Assembly: GCF_030272615.1 (NCBI RefSeq)
Contig: NC_081414.1
Location: 525,575,637 to 525,639,636 of the forward strand
Direction of reading: 5' to 3'
Source of the DNA: Cryptomeria japonica
Taxonomy: Eukaryota > Streptophyta > Pinopsida > Cupressales > Cupressaceae
Length of the DNA stretch: 64,000 nt
In this document: one piece after another, positions 1 through 11,365 of the stretch
Layout: every line of letters starts with the position of its first letter
Position numbering within the stretch: position 1 is the stretch's first letter
Position numbers and translations under genes: made by a program
Notes under the pieces: model-generated
Database searches by the model: none
The model's input: only the letters and a program-made list of their open reading frames with translations
What the model was told of the DNA's origin: nothing

Positions 1-138
1 AGCCGTTCTTTCACAAGAGCGCCTGTTTACCAGGTTTTCACCATTTGTTTTTATTGTACTCTCTGTTTTTGCTTTTTCTGGATTTTTTGATTTTTTTGTT
101 TTTTTGCTTATTTTGGCTTTTTTCGTGCACTAGGCCAC
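1..138 (-). other. 3' noncoding tail of Gypsy-1
   Basis: This lies just beyond the pol stop codon on the minus strand. Read in element sense it is rich in A runs (T runs on the plus strand) and has no reading frame. It is probably the stretch between pol and the 3' LTR, which would lie outside the window. No clear polypurine tract or LTR start is visible. Confidence 0.5.
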
Positions 139-1529
139 TTAAGTGTAGTACCTCTTTAGATGGATGTTGTTGGTTGGTTCGTCGAGCATATCTCCTTCAG
201 AATTAGTTAGTTGATAGGCACCTGATCCATAGACTGATATGATAACATAGGGACCCAACCAGCTAGGTTCAAATTTCCCTTTCTTTTCTCGATCTTGCTG
301 ATTTCTTGGATTTTCTTTGAGGACTAAGTCACCAACCTTGAAGTTGCGGGGAATGACCTTGTGATTGTAGCTCCTGCACATGCGTTGCTGATATGCTTTG
401 AGATGAGTGTAAGCATGTTGGCGTCTTTCATCTAATAGCTCAAGTTCTTGCAGTCGGTCAACTCGATACTCTTCATCTGGGATTAAGCTTTTCAAAGAGA
501 CTCTGAGAGATGGGATTTATACCTCCAGGGGTAAAATGGCTTTTGATCCATATACCAATGAGTATGGTGTTGCTCCTGTAGGTGTGCGGATGCTGGCCCT
601 GTATGCCCAAAGTGCTGGATTGAGTTGTACGTGCCAATCTTTGCCTGCATCATTCACTGTTTTCTTTAGGATTTTCAGTATTGTCTTGTTTGATGCTTCT
701 GCTTGACCATTTCCCTATGGGTAATATGGTGTAGAGAACCTATGTTGGATTTTGAATTTGTCACATAGTTCTTAGACATCTTGATTCTTGAAGGGCCGTC
801 CATTATCTGTGATAATTGAACTTGGAATACCATATCTGCAGATTAGATAATTGAGGATAAAAGAGGCAATTTGTTTCCCGGTTACTGTGGTCATGGGAAC
901 TGCTTCTATCCATTTGGTAAAGTATTCTGTTGCTGTTATAATGAACTTGTGTCCATTTGAAGATGACGGATGAATTTTGCCAACTAAATCCAGTCCCCAT
1001 TGACAAAAGGGCCAGGATGTTGTAAAGGGTTGCAGTTCCTGTGCTGGTGCATGTATCAGATTGCCATGGATCTGGCATTTAGGACATTTTTTGGTGAAGT
1101 GATATGAGTCTTTTTCCATTGTAGGCCAGTAGTATCCCATCCGTAGAAGCTTTTTAGCAAGAGTAGTACCACTTGAATGTGTCCCACAAATACCTTCGTG
1201 AAGTTCGTGCAAAGCAGAATCGGAATCATTACGATCAAGACAACGAAGAAGAGTACCATCGAGTCCTCGACGATACAAAGTATCTGCAGTAAGGGTGTAG
1301 CAGGCAGCTTGTCGGATAAAGTTACATTTTTGGTTACGAGATTGGTCAATGGGTAAGATATTGTGTTTGAGGTAGTCATATATGGGTCCATATAATGGAG
1401 AATCTGAACCAGTCAAGGCATAGATAACCTGGGATTCAGAGTGATCATAGGCGGGGGAGAACGGTTGCTCTACCAGGAACTCGTAACGACTCTGTTGCTC
1501 TGGAATTTGTAGTAGTGAAGCGATAGTAG
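139..1529 (-). pseudogene. Gypsy-1 integrase
   Basis: The HHCC zinc-binding region (HEGICGTH then CPKCQ) lies near 1075-1200. The catalytic DDE core follows: Asp in WGLDLVGK (near 990), Asp in IITDNG (near 806) and Glu in GNGQAEASN (near 700). The C-terminal part ends at 139 with a conserved YVIISVYGSGAYQL-type region. In-frame stops at 772-774, 715-717 (a Gln codon in the usual YYPQGNGQ motif) and 517-519 break it. All pieces stay in one frame. Confidence 0.88.
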
Positions 1530-2487
1530 CCATTGCATCGGCTGCTTTGTTGTTCAACCTTGGTATTTGCTCGAAGGTGATGTGCACAAAATACTGTTTG
1601 AAGTCATCTACCATTCGTTTGTAGGGTAGTAGCTTGTCATCCTTCGTCTGATAGTCGTTGTTGATTTGATGGACAACCAGTTGCGAGTCTCCATAGACCT
1701 CTAACTCTGTGATTTTCCATTCTACGACCTTTTTGATACCTATGACCAGTGCCTCATATTCAGCCACATTATTTGTGCATGGAAACATAAGCCTATATGA
1801 TCTTGGTATAGTGTGTCCTTCAGGTGTGATGAACAAAATGCCAGCTCCGGAACCATGTTGTGTGTAGGATCCGTCAAAGTATAGGGTCCATTGTTTAGTA
1901 GAAAGAGTAAGAACGTCCCTATCTGGAAATTCGATCTGCATTGTGTGTTTGCCTGGTAGTGGTGCTTCAGCCAACTGATCTGCAATTGCTTGTCCTTTGA
2001 TGGCTCGTCTTTCTGTGTATTGGATGTCAAATTCACTGAGAATCATGACCCATTTGGCCAATCGGCCTGTAAGAGCTGCCTTACTCAGTAGATATTTGAG
2101 AGGATCAATTTTTGCTACTAGCTTAATGGTATGTGCTAGCATATAATGTCGGAACTTCTGAGATGCGAAGACCACTGTTAGGCAAGCCTTTTCAATGAAT
2201 GTATAGTTGAGTTCATAGCCATTCAATGTCCTACTGATATAATATATGGCCCGTTCCTTTCCTTATTGATCTTCTTGTGCCAATAGTGCCCCCAGTGATA
2301 TATATGTTGTTGAGATATATAAAATAAGAGGCTTTCCTGCGACTGGTGGTACCAGAACTGGTGGATTCATCAGGTACTGTTTGATTTGGTAAAAAGATTC
2401 TGCACACTTGGTCTCCCATTTGAATGGTACATTTTTGTGTAGTAAATGGTTAAATGGTAGACTTTTATCTGCTAGCTGAGCGATGAA
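1530..2487 (-). pseudogene. Gypsy-1 RNase H regions (native plus archaeal-type)
   Basis: The first part, down to about 1950, is the usual Ty3/Gypsy RNase H/connection (FVASQKF-like and LAKWVMILSEFDIQY blocks), with one stop at 2263-2265. The second part is a separate archaeal-type RNase H with all four expected acidic residues: FDGS near 1875, AEYEAL near 1755, GDSQLV near 1685 and ADAM near 1540. A second RNase H of this kind is known from Tat-group plant elements. Gypsy-2 carries the same arrangement but has lost the Glu (AKYEAL). Confidence 0.82.
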
Positions 2488-2502
2488 TCACCTGATTGAT
2501 TA

Positions 2503-3429
2503 AAGTCGGCCTTGTAGAGATCTGAGTTGACTGATATTCTTTGGTGGTGGCATGTCCATAATGGCTTGTACCTTTGTTGGATCTACTTCAATACCTTTAG
2601 CTGAGACAATGTAGCCTAGTAACTTGCCTGATGTAACCCTGAAGACACATTTCTTAGGGTTGAGTCTGACTTGGAATTTCTCCAATCGATCAAAAATCTT
2701 TGTTAGGATGCCAAGATGTTCAGCTCTAGTGAAGGATTTAGCTAATAAATCATCCACATAGTCTTCCATAAATGTGTGCATCATGTCATGGAATATTGTG
2801 GTCATTGCTCTTTGATAGGTGGCCCCTGCATTCTTTAAGCCAAAAGGCATAACATTCCAGCAATACGTTCCCCAAGGACAGGTGAACGCGGTTTTATCTT
2901 GATCTTCTGGGGCTATTTTGATTTGATTATAGCCTGAGAAACCGTCCATTAATGAGAGCATTGCATGGCCTGCTGTGAGATCTACAATTATGTTGATACT
3001 TGGCAGAGGAAAGTCGTCCTTTGGACAAGCTTTGTTGACGTCTCTGAAGTCAGTGCATATTCTGATACTACCATCTGGTTTTGATACTAGAACGATGTTG
3101 GAAATCCACTCTGCATAGTCAATGGGTCGAATGAATCCGACGTCCAATAATTTCTTTAGTTCAGTTTTGACCATGAGTGCTACCTGTGGATTCATATTTC
3201 GTAGCTTTTGCTTGACTGGTTTAGCTCCTGTAGAAATGGACAAGTGATGCATGATTAAGTGTGGATCTACTCCAGGCATATCAGCATATGACCAAGCAAA
3301 GTTAATTTGTTGTTCTTTAAAGAAGATGATGAATGCCGATCTTTCTTCCTCTGTCAGAGATTCTGCACGGTGTATGTTTCTGGCTGCTTCTGTGGTACCA
3401 ATGTTGATTGATTGAGTGGGCTCAATCAA
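2503..3429 (-). pseudogene. Gypsy-1 reverse transcriptase
   Basis: Plant Ty3/Gypsy reverse transcriptase. Visible motifs in order are FIRPIDYAEWISNIV, VSKPDGSIRICTDFRDVN, CPKDDFPLP, LMDGFSGYNQIKI, CPWGTYCWNVMPFGLKNAG, the catalytic YVDDLL, and LNPKKCVF. This segment is open for about 309 codons. Immediately after it, stops at 2500-2502 and 2488-2490 replace a Gln and an Arg that Gypsy-2 still has (LQGRLQSIRRFIA). The catalytic box is intact here, in contrast to Gypsy-2. Confidence 0.9.
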
Positions 3430-4485
3430 AATGGGTGATCACTCATGAAAGTGCTCAGGAAGAGTGTCAAGTCTCCCATCGTTAGGTGCCTTAAAAAGGT
3501 TTTCACCCTCAGATGTGTCCTTTATTTTTACTTTTTTGTGATCTAAAGCTGCCATTGACTGGTTTTCAGCATCAAATCCTTTATTTGGTTCATTTTTGCG
3601 ACTGAGAGACTTGGCACTCCCTGATTGACAGATGTCGTTATTTCGTTCACTGGTAGAGCCTGTTTCCAGATTTATGGTACATAGGTAATGGATAATAGAT
3701 TCATCATCTGGGAAAATTGGTATATCATGGATTTCAGGTTCATCCCACTCGATGAGGTCAGGAAAGACAAGTGGTAAGGAATTGTTGGGTGGATCAAGTT
3801 CGGCGACTGTGAGTGTTAGGACAGAGATTGCATCGTGATGGGCCTTGGTTTTAAAGGAGTCCAGGATTTCGTCGAGGTCCTCGATGGTATTATCTTCCAC
3901 ATAGACTTGTTCATAATGTTTCTGTTCGCTTTCCTTGGCGTCATAGATATTTTGTGGTCCAAATTCAAGAGGTCTATCTTCTGCGTTATGCTCTTCTTGA
4001 GAAAGAGATATAGAATCAGTATCATCAGGGATATCTGTAGTAGCATTGGAGCAGGTACCCCATTCATATTCATTGGAATCTGTCTCATAGGCATTGTCCC
4101 AGATTCTATCTGTGCTGTAAACAGGTATGTTGTATGGTGAAAACAAATCTTTGATGATGGATACCATTTTGATGGTTTTTGTTGATTCTGTATTAGATCC
4201 GTCTTCTACTTGCTGGATTTGTTCATAGACTGTGCTTCCTTGGGGAGGAATAATGGTATCGGGAGATGACATGATTTGTTTTTGAGACATTTGTGTTTGA
4301 ATATGAGCTACTGCTGTAGATAGGGCCCTCTTATGACTTAGAAGCTTTTCCTTATGCAACTTCTGATCTTGACGTTCCTGTGCCTTGCGGATTGTTTCTA
4401 CTGATTCAAAGAGTGCTTCCTGCCAGGATTCTTCTTTGTACTTCTTCTTTTCCTTCCATTGAGGTTTTGTAGTTGTGTGTAGTGG
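3430..4485 (-). pseudogene. Gypsy-1 acidic region between protease and reverse transcriptase
   Basis: About 350 codons that I cannot assign to a known domain. A basic, Gln/Lys/Glu-rich, probably coiled-coil start (around 4350-4450) is followed by a strongly acidic stretch. Short blocks are shared with Gypsy-2: TDSNEYEW here and TDSNEWEW there, PDLIEWDEPE versus HQLIDWDHEG, and SEGENLFKAPNDGRLD versus SEGEKLFEAPEDGRLD. Conservation between two otherwise divergent elements suggests it was a functional part of the polyprotein. A stop at 3439-3441 lies just before the reverse transcriptase. Confidence 0.6.
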
Positions 4486-4488
4486 TCA

Positions 4489-5391
4489 TTTCAATAGGAA
4501 TGTGAGTTTAGAACCCAATCTTGCTTTGTTTCTACTAGGTTGTGAAGGAAGATCTATAGGTTCCGTGACTCCTTCTTTGCATTTCCCAATAGGTCCTTTA
4601 CCGCCATATCCCATTTGCTTCATGATTAAATAGCCTTTTCCATACAGGTGTGTTGGTAGAACAATGTCCAGAGCAGCTGCTCTATGATCTTCTTCCTCAT
4701 CTTTGTATAGCCAGCTAAGAATGTCTTTGTCTTCTGATTCATGTGCCAAAGTACCCCATTGGATGAAGGTACCATCAAATTTAGTGATGGGCTGAGTAGC
4801 CAGATGTGTTGATGTAGTAGGCAAACCATGCGATCTAGGTGATGTTGGCAATTTGGCCAAACATAAAGGCTCCAGAGAATATTCTCCCATGTCTTGGTCT
4901 TTGATTAGCATTTTCTTTTTGAAGTCTCCCCATAAGGAGTTGGGCTTTGCTGTTGGTATATCTGATGTCAAGGATCGCTGCTTTTCTCTATTATGAGGAA
5001 CCAAACTATCTTGGGCTGCCCCCATTGCGTTGCAATGTTGAAATGGATTGTGATCAGCTGATATGGAGATTTCTTGTCCATCATAAGGGAACTTGACACA
5101 CTGGTGATATGTAGAAGGTACTGCTTGCATTTCATGTATCCAGGGTCGTCCTAACAAGATATTATAGGTTAGATCAATATCTAAGACCTGACATATAGTA
5201 TCCTTTTGTACTGGTCCTACTTGAATAGGCAATATCACTGTGCCTTTAGAGGACCTTTCCTCATCATCATATGCTTTGATGGTGATCTTTTTGCAGGGAT
5301 CAATAGATTCTTCTGAGAAGCCTAATGCATGGATAAGCTTTAAAGTACATATATTAAGTCCGGCTCCTCCATATATTAAGACTCTTTTTAC
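4489..5391 (-). pseudogene. Gypsy-1 aspartic protease plus G-patch (broken)
   Basis: The protease is recognised by VLIYGGAGLN near 5355 and the later ILLGRPWIHE block. Gypsy-2 reads VLIDGGAGLN here, so the catalytic Asp codon (GAT) has become Tyr (TAT) and the enzyme would be dead even without the stops. Downstream, near 4500-4640, glycine-spaced sequence (MKQMGYGGKGPIG, then EGVTEPI and a later RLGS) fits a G-patch, a glycine-rich nucleic-acid-binding module also found after the protease of some betaretroviruses. The stop at 4486-4488 ends this stretch. The ancestral polyprotein would have continued in the same frame. Confidence 0.8.
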
Positions 5392-5394
5392 TCA

Positions 5395-7608
5395 GTGTTT
5401 GCAAACAATGACTTCAATATGGAGAGGAGTATTATGCGGATGACTCAAGGAAGTATTGTCATGCTCTGAGAAGGTGAGGTTATGAGGTCCTGTCATATGG
5501 GCGACCATGGCTTGAAATCTGTCTGTATCCAGATTTTGGGGTACATTTGTTTCCAATAGTGCTTGCTCCAATATGTCTTTGTGTTTTGGTGATAGTTTCA
5601 ATAATTCCAGGATAGATATCTGAGCTGGAGTTTTGCGTAGTTGGCTAACCAAGTCATATTGGATTTTTGGTGTGGTAGTTGCAGGTGCAGTATGTCCCTT
5701 CAAGACATATTTCTAAGTTTGGGTTGTTACATTGACAGATACATGATCATGCTTATCTCGAATGGTGATGACATTGACTTGATGATCTTCAGCTGATATG
5801 TGGTTGATGGTGTTGTTGTAGATGTGATTAATACGAGCTCCGCGTGTATCATCTGAAGTTGATGCTCCATCTTTGTTGTAATTTGGGAGAGGATTTTTGA
5901 AGGCTCCATGATCACCATTTGTTTTAAGACCATCCACCGTTAAGTCACCTCGATCAATCATGTCCTGTACTATGTGTTTCAATCTCATGCACTCGTTTGT
6001 TCTATGACCCTTGTTGCGATGGAAATCACAATAGTGTGAATCATTCCACCAAGGTGGTTTGATTGGGGGTTCATAGTTGTTGATTGGAGGTAAAGAAAGA
6101 ATCTTGTTTGCCAAAAGTTCTCTGAATGCGGATTCTAATGATTATCCCAGCAGTGTGAAGATGTGCTTTTGGAAATTGTTCGTGTTGTTGCGTGAATTGT
6201 TGTTAGGTCCTGGATTCATGTTTTTGCTTTGAGTATCGTTGGTGTTGTTTGTGTTGAGTTGTCCTTGATCATTGTTGGGTGCATATGTGTTAGCACTGGG
6301 AGTAGCATTTTTAGGATTTTTCGTATTTTGAGGATTTCTGGATAATGCAAGCACTGGTTGCTTAGATTTGGGATCATATGATTCATTGTTGCCTTCGTTT
6401 TTGTTTCGAGTCCAAAATCGAGATTTGTCAAGGTTGGTGTTGTTCTGGTTATTGTAGTTTGATGAGTTTGTTCCTTCCTTGTAGAATTTGAGTGTTCCCT
6501 TTTTGACACATGCTTCCTCTACTTGAATGCCATTTTCAATCAATTTAGCGAAAGATGGTATGCATTGAAGCTTTAGTCTGTAACTCATTTCGCCATTTAA
6601 GTTATCAATGAAGATTTCCATTTTCTCCTTTTCGGGAATATCTCGAGGATACCGTGATACCATGCGGCGCCAGCGTTGAAGGAACACCATGAATGTTTCG
6701 TTGTTCTTTTGTTTGGTGTTGCAAACATCTAGCATGGTTATGGCATGTTGGATGTTGTAGGAATAATGGGTTATGAATTTGTTAACCAATTCATCAAATG
6801 ATCTGATAGGTGGTGAAATTTTGGATAACCATTCCATGGTTTGCCCTCCCAAGCTTCTGGGAAATAACCTCATCAAATAGGTGTCATTATGAGCAAATTC
6901 AAGGCTCAGTGTGCAAAATTCTCGAACATGATCTCAGGGATCACTTTTTCCATCATATTTATCAAATTTGGGAACGTTTGAGTTTGGAGGAAAAGGCACC
7001 ATGTTCAATTTTCTGTCAAATGGATAAGGACAAATTTCGTTTAAAGAGTACCGTACTGTTGTCCCTTGTTGCATATCTTGTATTTGCCTTTGCAACATTT
7101 GCATTTGTTGAGTAAGAGCAACCAAAGGCGCATTATCTTGCTGAGGGAAGAGTTCTTCCCTTGTATTTGTTCTCAACTGAAAAGCTGGGGTAAACGGTAT
7201 GTTTTGTTCTGGAGTGTCGAGCTCAGGTATACGCATTTCTGGTATGCGTTGTTCTGGAATGTGCTGCTCTGGAATATGTTGCTCAGGTATTTGAGTTTCT
7301 TCTTCTCTTTGTTGTTCTTGATATGCATATTGTCGAGATCCGGTTTGAAAAATGTTTGCGTCGAAATCTTCAGGAAGTTTAACGCCTTTACTTGTGAGCA
7401 TGAGCAGATACTTTTCTTTGTCATTTTCCATGAGCTTTTCTACAAGCTTTTGGAAGGAAGGGTTTTATTGACATTCCCGAAGAAGTGCTTCAGTAATTTC
7501 AGGTTCTTCTAAGGGTGGAACCTCAAAAGGATTTGATAATCTGTGATTCATACTTGATTCTGTGTGTGTCTCGCTTTGTTTGTCTCGTTGAGAGCGAGTA
7601 ACAGGCAT
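5395..7608 (-). pseudogene. Gypsy-1 gag (broken)
   Basis: Capsid/nucleocapsid region. The start ATG at 7608 was chosen because the N-terminus (MPVTRSQ) matches the start of the intact gag of Gypsy-2 (MVETRSQ). The capsid domain lies around 6500-7000. A CX2HX4HX4C zinc knuckle (YCDFHRNKGHRTNEC) lies near 6020, preceded by WWND as in Gypsy-2. A short run of repeated PEQHI/PEQRI/PEMRI units lies near 7215-7290. In-frame stops are at 7465-7467, 6934-6936, 6142-6144, 5713-5715 and 5392-5394, all without frameshift, so it cannot make full-length Gag. Confidence 0.88.
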
Positions 7609-8462
7609 TTTAGTAGAAACTCTCAGTGATGAAAGGGACAAAATCCGCTTCGATGTGTTGCTCGGGTGTTGATTGTTCTGGTCTAGATGTGTTATATGTG
7701 ATGCACTCGTCGGGCAAGAATGCTGGATTGATCTTTCCTCCGCGGTTGATGGCTTGATTAAAAGCAGACTTTTGACAGTATGCTCTTGTTTTCAAGGGTT
7801 ATTTGTCAAATTCGCTAGATTTGTTTTGGATATACCGTTTGACGTGATGAAGGAATACCCGATGAGATTTGAAGAGTTGGCGATTGATGTATAAAAATTT
7901 ATTTCTCTTGATGAATTTGGAAAAACTAGGTTGTTGTTTCTTCAATGTGATGTTACGATAGAGGTTCTTTCTTCTCAGAATAAGGGGATTAGTCATGCAT
8001 GAGTGATCAATGGTTTCCTTTGATTTGTTTGGATTCAGTTGATTCTTATTTGAAAATTTTCAATCTTACTTTATCAGAGTGAAGGTTTAGATGCCCCTTC
8101 ACGACAAAGCGTGTCAAATGATATGGATAAAAGCTTCCCGATCTAGAAACTGGATTTGACAATTTGAAAATTTTAAACAAGTGTTTTGAGATAAAAATCC
8201 ATAAGATGGTAAAGGATTATGTTGACACTGATGATGAGATTTCCGGATTATGATAGGAGAGACATCTTCTATTGTGCGATTCGTTTAAGATTCTGACAAC
8301 GTTCGTTTTTGTCACAAATTTGGCTTGAGAAATAGTTTTAATGGTTTGTTTGTCACTCTGTTGTGATGAAAAATTATTTTTTGATGAAAAAGGCTTCTAA
8401 AAATGTTTTTGAAATTTCAAAATTTTTCTCGGTTTTTGCTCTCTGTTTTTCTGTTTTTGATC

Positions 8463-8977
8463 ACACGCTAGAACAGAGTCTACATGCGCTACCTAAATTT
8501 CTCGATGCGCTAAAAGAATAAGCACACACGCTAGGCTGCCCCCGAACACGCGCTAAAGTTTGGACTGTTGTAAAAATTGTTGTCTAACTGTTGAAAAACC
8601 TATGTGCTTTTCTAGGCCTGTCACGCGCTATCTGTTTGACTGTATGCGCTAATTTTTGGTTTCCACGCGCTAAGTTGTTGCTTCAACGCGCTAAAGTTTG
8701 GACTGTTTAAAAATTGTTGTCTAACTGTTGAAAAACCTATGTGCTATTCTGGGCCTGTCACGCGCTATCTGTTTGACTGTATGCGCTAATGTTTAGTTTC
8801 TACGTGCTAAGATGTAGCTTCCATGCGCTAGTCTCTTTTTCGGATGCGCTAAAGGACTTGACACTGTTTTTGCCTTAAGATGAAACGCTACTGTTTTGAA
8901 CTAACGCACTAATTTGAAGTTTGGATGCGCTAACAGAAGTAGCCCACGTGCTAAAAGATTTCTCTGATGCGCTAAAC
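8463..8977. repeat. Dispersed short-motif array, consensus cGCGCTAA
   Basis: About 19 matches or near-matches to (a/t)(t/c)GCGCTA(a) occur in roughly 510 bp, spaced irregularly by 20-70 bp, all in the same orientation. Some carry single changes such as ACGTGCTA or ACGCACTA. The intervening sequence is not repeated, except for a 138-bp duplication. The array lies in the Gypsy-1 leader. Confidence 0.85.
8549..8822. repeat. 138-bp tandem duplication inside the motif array
   Basis: The stretch starting CGCGCTAAAGTTTGGACTG at 8549 recurs at 8687 and continues through the same order of motifs and spacers to about 8822, with a few substitutions. This shows one way in which the array has expanded. 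Confidence 0.85.
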
Positions 8978-10496
8978 TGCGCTGATTTTTCCTTTTGGTT
9001 GATTTCTTGTGGATTTTGAATTTTGTTGTGAAATTTTCAAATGTGATGGATGATTTTCTGAAGTAATAAATGCAAGGATGGCACAAAAAGTACAACCATT
9101 TTGCCTAATCTAACAAAAAGTGTATGTTCTTGCGAGGATGTGTTCAAATCCCCAATGTTTTAACAGGTTTGGATACAAATAACACACTTCAGAAAGACTC
9201 TTTAGTCAAGGGTCATAAATAACATCATAGCTCACTAGTCTCGATACTCCGTCAGCTCAAACAACCGTGTCACCCCCTAGAGGGCACCCGTTTTTTTGCC
9301 TTTTGCCAGAAATTAACTCAAAGTGAATCGCTTCACAGTTGAGTAGTTATCTTGGGAGATATATGGTGAGTAATCTTGGGGGCGGATTCTTCCCCACCCT
9401 TGCACTATGATGTTATAAATGTCTGGTTACTAACTCGGCTCAAAGTTTCTATTTCTATGGTTCGTAATCAGGCTTCCCGTTCGGCCGTCAGTGATAAACT
9501 CCCTCAGGAGGCTTCCCAACCTTTAGAACAAAGGCTTTACGTATCTCGAGGATACTGGGGGAAGGCTAATCATTGCGCGCAACCGTTGAAAAGGATTTTT
9601 ATATGTCTACAGGTTGTTTTGAAAAATAATACTATTTAATAATATCTTACCTCGATTTTTGAAAATGGTTGGTAAGGTTTATTATTAATTTTATTATTTT
9701 TAATTTTGGTGTGATGAGGTATGGTTTGAGGATTAAATTTAAATATAGATTTTTGATATGGCTCGGGGGTTCTTTGACTGGAGAAGTTATTGAAGTTTTA
9801 GAATTGGATTTTGGATGGATTTTTCTGTGAACGTTTGAAGATTGAAGTTGAGCATTTGGATTTTATTGTTGCCGGATTTTGGGATTGTTTGGTGACTTCG
9901 ATTTTCATGGACCTTTCTTCAATTCACTAGGTCAGTGGTTTTGGTCCCTCTTATGCATTTGTTTTCTGAAAAGATTGTTTGTTAAAGATTGTTTGTTGGG
10001 TGATGAAGGGAAAAAATTTTGTATTAAGAAAATGATGTATTTAATATTTTAGATTGGTTTATTTGTTTTCGGGAGTTCTGGATTTTGTTTTGCCATGAAT
10101 GTTTTTTGTGTTCGATTGTCTTATTTCATTGCCAGTAGAAGGTTGGGTTGCTTTTTCCGTGAAGAGTTGTGTTGTTGGATTATGGCATTCTGTATTGTTT
10201 CCCGTGACTGTGATTTTGTTATCTTCCTAAGATTCCTTTCTGTGTAATGCTTCATGTTTCTAGGATTTTCAATCCTTTGTTTGCCAACAATGCACTCTTC
10301 ATCTACCGTGAGTTTTTGGTCGGTTAAAATTTGGGCTTTTATGTTGTTTCCTTGAGGTTGTGCTTGTAATGTCGTAATTTCATTATGTTTGGAGTCAGAA
10401 TTTGTTCCTAGGATTTTTTAGACTTGGTCATAATTTTTGCATTTGAGTTTGAGACGATCTTATCTCTCTGTGGTATATGCAATAAATTGTTAAACA

Positions 10497-10735
10497 TATG
10501 TGCTACTTATTTGATTGAATGCACCAGATTGTTGGTTAATTGTGCTATATTGTTTTCCTTATGTGTCGTTATGTTCATTGTATGCGCTGCAAAATATTTT
10601 GCATGCACCATTCTTTGCATCATATGTGCCACATTGTTCATTGTAAGCGTTATTTAGTTTGACAAAAGCGCTAACCTATCAGTTAAATGTGATATAGAAT
10701 ACTTTGTATGTGCCAGTGTTTCCTGTGAATGCACT
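10497..10735. repeat. Second, more degenerate copy of the Gypsy-1 motif array
   Basis: About a dozen units of the type TGTGCTA, TGCACCA, TGCGCTG, TGTGCCA and AGCGCTAA are spaced at about 15-30 bp, in the same orientation as the 8463-8977 array. They are more diverged. In Gypsy-2 two arrays of a different motif occupy equivalent places. Confidence 0.6.
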
Positions 10736-11365
10736 AGCTAATTCAAAATATGTGTTGTTTTGTGGTTTTCTGTTCTGGTTACTTCTGTGTCAATTTTCTA
10801 AGTTTCTATTCTTCACTAGAGGCTTGATTTTGATTGCTTCAGTGAATTCCTGTGATTGGGCTTTTCCCAACTTTTTATTATTATGGATTTGTAATGTTGA
10901 AATATTTGATGATATTATGATTTTCGGGAAAGATTGGTTATTTGCAGAGTTCATTGGAATTATTATTATATCGGTTATGTTTTGTATTATGTTTCCTGGG
11001 AATCAATTTTTGATTATTTGGAATCTTATTTTGGATGAATTGCATTGTTGAGACTATCGGTTCCACATTATGGAATTAGTATATGATGTTGGTATTAACA
11101 TATGGATTTATTATGATTTGGTTCAATTTGGATAAGGAACCTTTGGATGGTTGTCTTTATGAGATTCTTGAGACTCCATGTGTATTTATTGCATTGATGT
11201 TTTACCCTAGGTTTAGGAACAAGTTAGGGGGAGTGGCTTCCAAGTGGGTGTCGGGGCCCTTAAGTGGTTGTCAAGGAATCTCATTGGAAGTTTTATGTAA
11301 TCAAGTTATAATATTAATTAAATTAATATAGGGGTTGGGTAGATGTCACATTAAATAAGATAATT

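Larger units (their letters stand above)
139..11365 (-). mobile_element. Gypsy-1: decayed Tat-like Ty3/Gypsy LTR retrotransposon
   Basis: Domain order on the minus strand is gag, protease, G-patch, acidic linker, reverse transcriptase, RNase H, a second archaeal-type RNase H, then integrase. Dual RNase H and the gag and integrase signatures place it in the Tat-like group of plant Ty3/Gypsy elements (family knowledge). From the gag ATG at 7608 to the stop at 139 everything stays in one frame (2,490 codons) with 13 internal stops and no frameshift. The leader runs upstream of 7608 to at least 10740. The 5' LTR end and primer-binding site were not found. The right limit is set at the LTR-like unit starting at 11366 and is uncertain. 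Confidence 0.85.
7609..11365 (-). other. Gypsy-1 leader and possible 5' LTR remnant
   Basis: Untranslated region upstream of gag in element sense. It contains array 2 of a short motif (8463-8977), a G+C-richer block with short inverted repeats (about 9170-9610), an A+T-rich stretch (9640-10490), and array 1 of the same motif (10497-10735). From 10750 to 11365 a minus-strand AATAAATA box near 11190 and AT-rich sequence resemble the U3/R part of the Gypsy-3 LTR, so a truncated 5' LTR is possible. TGTAGACA (minus strand, ending 9611) resembles the LTR starts of Gypsy-2 and Gypsy-3 and is an alternative boundary. No primer-binding site was recognised. Confidence 0.5.

Noticed and set aside
8463-8977. 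The short-motif array as a CRISPR-like array.
   Set aside because: The motif is only 7-10 bp, spacers vary widely in length, there are no associated genes, and the context is a plant retrotransposon leader.
9376-9639. An 87-codon open frame at 9376-9639 on the plus strand.
   Set aside because: It lies in the Gypsy-1 leader, antisense to the element, with no recognisable domain, and is best explained as the G+C-richer leader block.
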